Shown here: positions 61,752-64,000 of the stretch, one piece after another
Numbering within the stretch: position 1 is the first letter of the stretch
Layout of the letters: every line of letters begins with the position of its first letter
Assembly: GCF_030160395.1 (NCBI RefSeq)
Contig: NZ_BSOG01000003.1
Span: 310,001-374,000, forward strand
Direction of reading: 5' to 3'
Origin: Chitinimonas prasina
GTDB lineage: Bacteria > Pseudomonadota > Gammaproteobacteria > Burkholderiales > Chitinimonadaceae
Length of the DNA stretch: 64,000 bases
Translations under genes and position numbers: made by a program
Notes under the pieces: model-generated
Seen by the model: only the letters and a program-made list of their open reading frames with translations
The model's database searches: none
Told to the model about the DNA's origin: nothing

Positions 61752-62879
61752 CTACCGCGACAACTCACCCTTCTGGTTGATGATGGTCAGCTCGACAAAG
61801 CGCGATCCGGCACGGTCGGTCGGGCTGTAGCCTATGCGGAAGCCGCCATAGTTGACCTCGCCCAGGTTGGACAGTGCCTGGAACACCCGGCTGCGGCTGG
61901 GGCTTGGGCCGGCACGGCCTATGGCTTCTGCTACCAGCTTGGCCATGATGAAGCCTTCCAGCGAGGCATAGCTGATGGGGGTTTTGGCTGAGGCGTATTC
62001 GGCCATGGCGGTGCGGTACTCGCGTATCAGCTTGTTCTGGTTGTCCCAAGGATAGGGATAGACCTGGGCGATGGCCAGGCCGTGAGCCAGCTCGGCGCCG
62101 ACTTCACGTACCAGTTCGTCGAAATCGACGGTGGAGGTGTGATAAAGGATGGCGCCGCCGCCCAAGCCACGGAAAGCCTTGATAAAGGCGCCGGTGGGCT
62201 TGGTGATGGAGATCATCAGGATGGCGGGCGGGTTGGCCTCGGCCAGCTTCTTGGCAGCGCTCTCCACCGTCAGGGTGTTGGCCTTGTAGCTGCCGGTGGC
62301 TACGATGCTTAATCCGGCCTTCTTGGCCTCGGCCTGGGCGACCTTGAGGCCATCGCGGCCAAAGGCATCGTCCTGGTAAAGCACACCAAAGCGGTCTATG
62401 CCCAGGCGCTTCATCTGGGTGACCAGCTTTATGACCTCGTCCTGCTGACCTGCACGGGTGTTGAAGATATAGGGCGAGGCGGCATCGCGTACCGAGCTTG
62501 CGCCGCTGGTGAGACCCACCAGCGGGATGCCGGCCTGGTCCAGCCAGCTGCGTCGCAGCAACTCATAGGTCCCATCGGCGCCGAAGTAACCCATAAGCGC
62601 TACGGCCTTGTCCTGATCTATCAGTTTGCGCGTATTGTCCAGCGTGCGCTTGGCGTCAAAGCCGTCGTCATAGACGATATGCTTGACCTGCTCGCCGTTG
62701 ATGCCACCGGATTGCCTGTTCAGGGAAAGAAAGTAGGCTTTCGCACCCTCGGAAAGGTGGCGGCCATATTCGCCTGCTACACCGGTGAGCGGTGCGCTCT
62801 GGCCGACGACAATGGCGGCTTGTGCCGCGCTACCTATCAGGCAAAGGGCCAGCAGGATACCCTGTGTTACTGCGCGCAT
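61752..62879 (-). CDS. LivK-like periplasmic binding protein (Peripla_BP_6)
   Basis: 375 residues; signal peptide MRAVTQGILLALCLIGSAAQA. VGQSAPLTGVAGEYGRHLSE near 25 and KHIVYDDGFDAKRTLDNTRK match type I branched-chain amino acid-type receptors. VGLTSGASSVRDAASPYIFN near 122 is near the ligand pocket. No liv permeases nearby. It may serve a distant transporter or a sensor; it is convergent with dpp and unlikely to replace DppA, which has a different fold. Confidence 0.9.
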   Translation of the reverse strand: MRAVTQGILLALCLIGSAAQAAIVVGQSAPLTGVAGEYGRHLSEGAKAYFLSLNRQSGGINGEQVKHIVYDDGFDAKRTLDNTRKLIDQDKAVALMGYFGADGTYELLRRSWLDQAGIPLVGLTSGASSVRDAASPYIFNTRAGQQDEVIKLVTQMKRLGIDRFGVLYQDDAFGRDGLKVAQAEAKKAGLSIVATGSYKANTLTVESAAKKLAEANPPAILMISITKPTGAFIKAFRGLGGGAILYHTSTVDFDELVREVGAELAHGLAIAQVYPYPWDNQNKLIREYRTAMAEYASAKTPISYASLEGFIMAKLVAEAIGRAGPSPSRSRVFQALSNLGEVNYGGFRIGYSPTDRAGSRFVELTIINQKGELSR

Positions 62880-63254
62880 AAGGTTTTCTCCCTTTTATCT
62901 TGGTCAATGCCGGGCTGAGTTTGCGCCTGATTCCCCTGTGCGTTCAATATGGTCGTATCGTGATGCGCTAATGGTATTAGCGCTGTTGGAAAATTGCCGT
63001 GGAGGATGGCGTAAGCACTTGTTGTAACAGGAAAGTGGTCTGCTAGGCGGTGTGGCAAGAAACGCAGCAAAAGGCTATGCGCGCGACATGTTCCGGTGCC
63101 TTGGCGTGGGGCGGTTTTTTGCCGGATGTCATATGTTGTTTGGCCTGTTGGCCGCATTGGAATAATAGCGGCTGGCAATGCCTCAAATGGGCAGGTGAAA
63201 TAGTTCGGCGCAGGCTCTAGAATGATCGGCCCAGTGAACAGGAATGCCCTTACG
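62880..63254. other. 375-bp intergenic region between the LivK-like gene and coaD
   Basis: It must hold two divergent promoters. A 19-bp palindrome GCGCTAATGGTATTAGCGC lies at 62965-62983, about 86 bases before the LivK-like start. A reverse ORF at 62867-63178 lacks a ribosome site and good composition. No other gene seen. Confidence 0.6.
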
Positions 63255-63749
63255 ATGAAACGCGCGGTCTACGCAGGCAGCTTCGACCCGGTGACCAACG
63301 GGCACTTGTGGATGATAGAGCAGGGCTACGAGCTGTTCGATGAGATGATCGTGGCCATCGGGGTGAACCCGGACAAGCGCAGCACCTTTACGGTGGAAGA
63401 GCGCGAAGCCATGCTGCGCGAATGCACCACTCACCTGCCCAAGCTCAGGGTGGTCAGCTTCGAGAACCAGTTTCTGGTGAACTACGCCCAGTCGGTTGGC
63501 GCCAATTTCATCCTGCGTGGCATACGCACTGCCAGCGATTACGAGTTCGAGCGCACCATGCGCTATGTGAACAGTGATCTGGTGCCGGATATCGACACCG
63601 TGTTCCTGATGCCACCCCGTGAGATTGCCGAAGTCAGTTCCACCATGATCAAGGGCCTGGTGGGACCGGTGGGCTGGGAGTCGGTGCTCAGGCAGTATGT
63701 GCCTGCGCCGGTGCATAGGCGTTTTATTGAGATGACGCTCAAGGGCTAG
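63255..63749 (+). CDS. coaD: phosphopantetheine adenylyltransferase
   Basis: 164 residues from [19 protein letters not shown]. The T/HxGH-type nucleotidyl motif is [10 protein letters not shown], and the later [18 protein letters not shown] takes the place of the usual ISSS motif. [20 protein letters not shown] binds phosphopantetheine. It makes dephospho-CoA. The longer frame from 63222 has no ribosome site. Confidence 0.95.
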   Translation: MKRAVYAGSFDPVTNGHLWMIEQGYELFDEMIVAIGVNPDKRSTFTVEEREAMLRECTTHLPKLRVVSFENQFLVNYAQSVGANFILRGIRTASDYEFERTMRYVNSDLVPDIDTVFLMPPREIAEVSSTMIKGLVGPVGWESVLRQYVPAPVHRRFIEMTLKG

Positions 63750-63810
63750 CCAGTTGCCTGGGTGCAAGCGCCCCTGGCGGGCGCTGCATATATTTCATCT
63801 TCATACTTAT

Positions 63811-63867
63811 TAAGAGCCTGTTTACGATTTTTTCGCCCTTGGTGTGAAAATCGTAAACAGGCTCTTA
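63811..63867. repeat. perfect 21-bp inverted repeat after coaD (GAGCCTGTT family)
   Basis: 63811-63831 and 63847-63867 are exact complements with a 15-base loop. The right arm matches the copy at 15819-15842. T and A runs inside the arms let it act as a terminator for coaD as well as a dispersed repeat. Confidence 0.75.
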
Positions 63868-63920
63868 GAGCCGGCGAGTGCTGATTCGCCGGCTTGTCAC
63901 TTCTTTATTCGAGTCTAGCC

Positions 63921-64000
63921 ATGTCTGCCCTGCAGGATTTCCAGAACCGCCTTGCCAAGAGCCACAAGCACTTTGCCAAGTGGGCCAAGCGCCAGCATAC
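63921..64000 (+). CDS. start of a probable SAM-dependent (rRNA) methyltransferase gene
   Basis: Runs off the right edge. 26 codons are seen: MSALQDFQNRLAKSHKHFAK, then WAKRQH. The FQNRL-K-HF-KWA-RQ opening is one I recall from RlmI/RlmK-like class I methyltransferases of Neisseria and relatives. With so little sequence the call rests on this opening alone. Confidence 0.55.
   Translation, partial: MSALQDFQNRLAKSHKHFAKWAKRQH

Noticed and set aside
62867-63178. 103-codon reverse ORF upstream of coaD
   Set aside because: No ribosome site, His/Thr/Gln-rich random composition and overlap with the LivK-like start.
1-64000. tRNA, rRNA, CRISPR arrays, prophage
   Set aside because: Reading both strands I found no cloverleaf with a T-loop consensus, no rRNA segment, no regular spacer array and no phage structural genes.

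Overview
The window is about 62% GC, densely coded, and reads as a piece of a betaproteobacterial chromosome. A relative of Chitinimonas or another chitin-using Neisseriales/Burkholderiales lineage is my inference from gene content: an N-acetylglucosamine (GlcNAc) locus, a hut operon, nudJ next to mnmA, mpl, and a rfaQ-type heptosyltransferase. I saw no rRNA, tRNA, CRISPR array or prophage. One complete IS3-family element is present.

Layout. 1-1.9 kb: end of a class III cyclase, an SH3-like exported protein and an M48 metalloprotease. 2.1-15.1 kb: a GlcNAc/chitooligosaccharide block on the minus strand. It runs nagK, nagR (GntR), nagA, nagB-II, substrate-binding protein, two permeases and a GH3 hexosaminidase; then a second unit with the ABC ATPase and a TonB receptor. 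Both units have a promoter with the same layout and shared operator-like sequences, so outer-membrane uptake, inner-membrane transport, hydrolysis, phosphorylation, deacetylation and deamination look co-regulated. 15.2-22.3 kb: a REP-like element, a secreted Lys/Glu/Ala repeat protein, nudJ, mnmA, a chemoreceptor, a thioesterase and an AsmA-like protein. 22.6-30.1 kb: hutH-hutC-GNAT-hutU-hutI-membrane protein-hutG. 30.2-34.6 kb: accessory DNA with a frameshifted conserved gene, orphan genes, and a TetR/SMR pair facing a metallo-beta-lactamase-fold lipoprotein.

34.7-41.4 kb: an ABC-F ATPase behind a possible 28-codon leader ORF, DUF1697, a cyclic-nucleotide-binding protein, mpl, a diguanylate cyclase, and a decayed yjfI/pspA/OB-fold cluster. 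41.6-46.2 kb: surface glycan genes (two GT2, O-antigen ligase family, GT9). 46.35-47.55 kb: an IS3-family element (terminal inverted repeats, 3-bp duplication, -1 slippery site) next to the 3' stub of an S9 peptidase gene. 47.9-51.2 kb: ppc and an exported protein. 51.3-53.7 kb: a DUF2282-DUF692-DUF2063-DoxX cluster matching the recently described bufferin/HvfABC copper-related RiPP systems. 54-57.5 kb: ldhA, a periplasmic solute-binding protein, murB and a P-loop kinase. 57.6-61.5 kb: a dppBCDF-type operon without its binding protein, convergent with a LivK-like binding protein. 63.2 kb to the end: coaD and the start of a probable methyltransferase gene.

The most interesting items are the bufferin-type RiPP cluster with its internal terminator-like hairpin, the leader-peptide candidate upstream of the ABC-F gene, the duplicated nag promoter/operator layout, and several dispersed inverted-repeat families.
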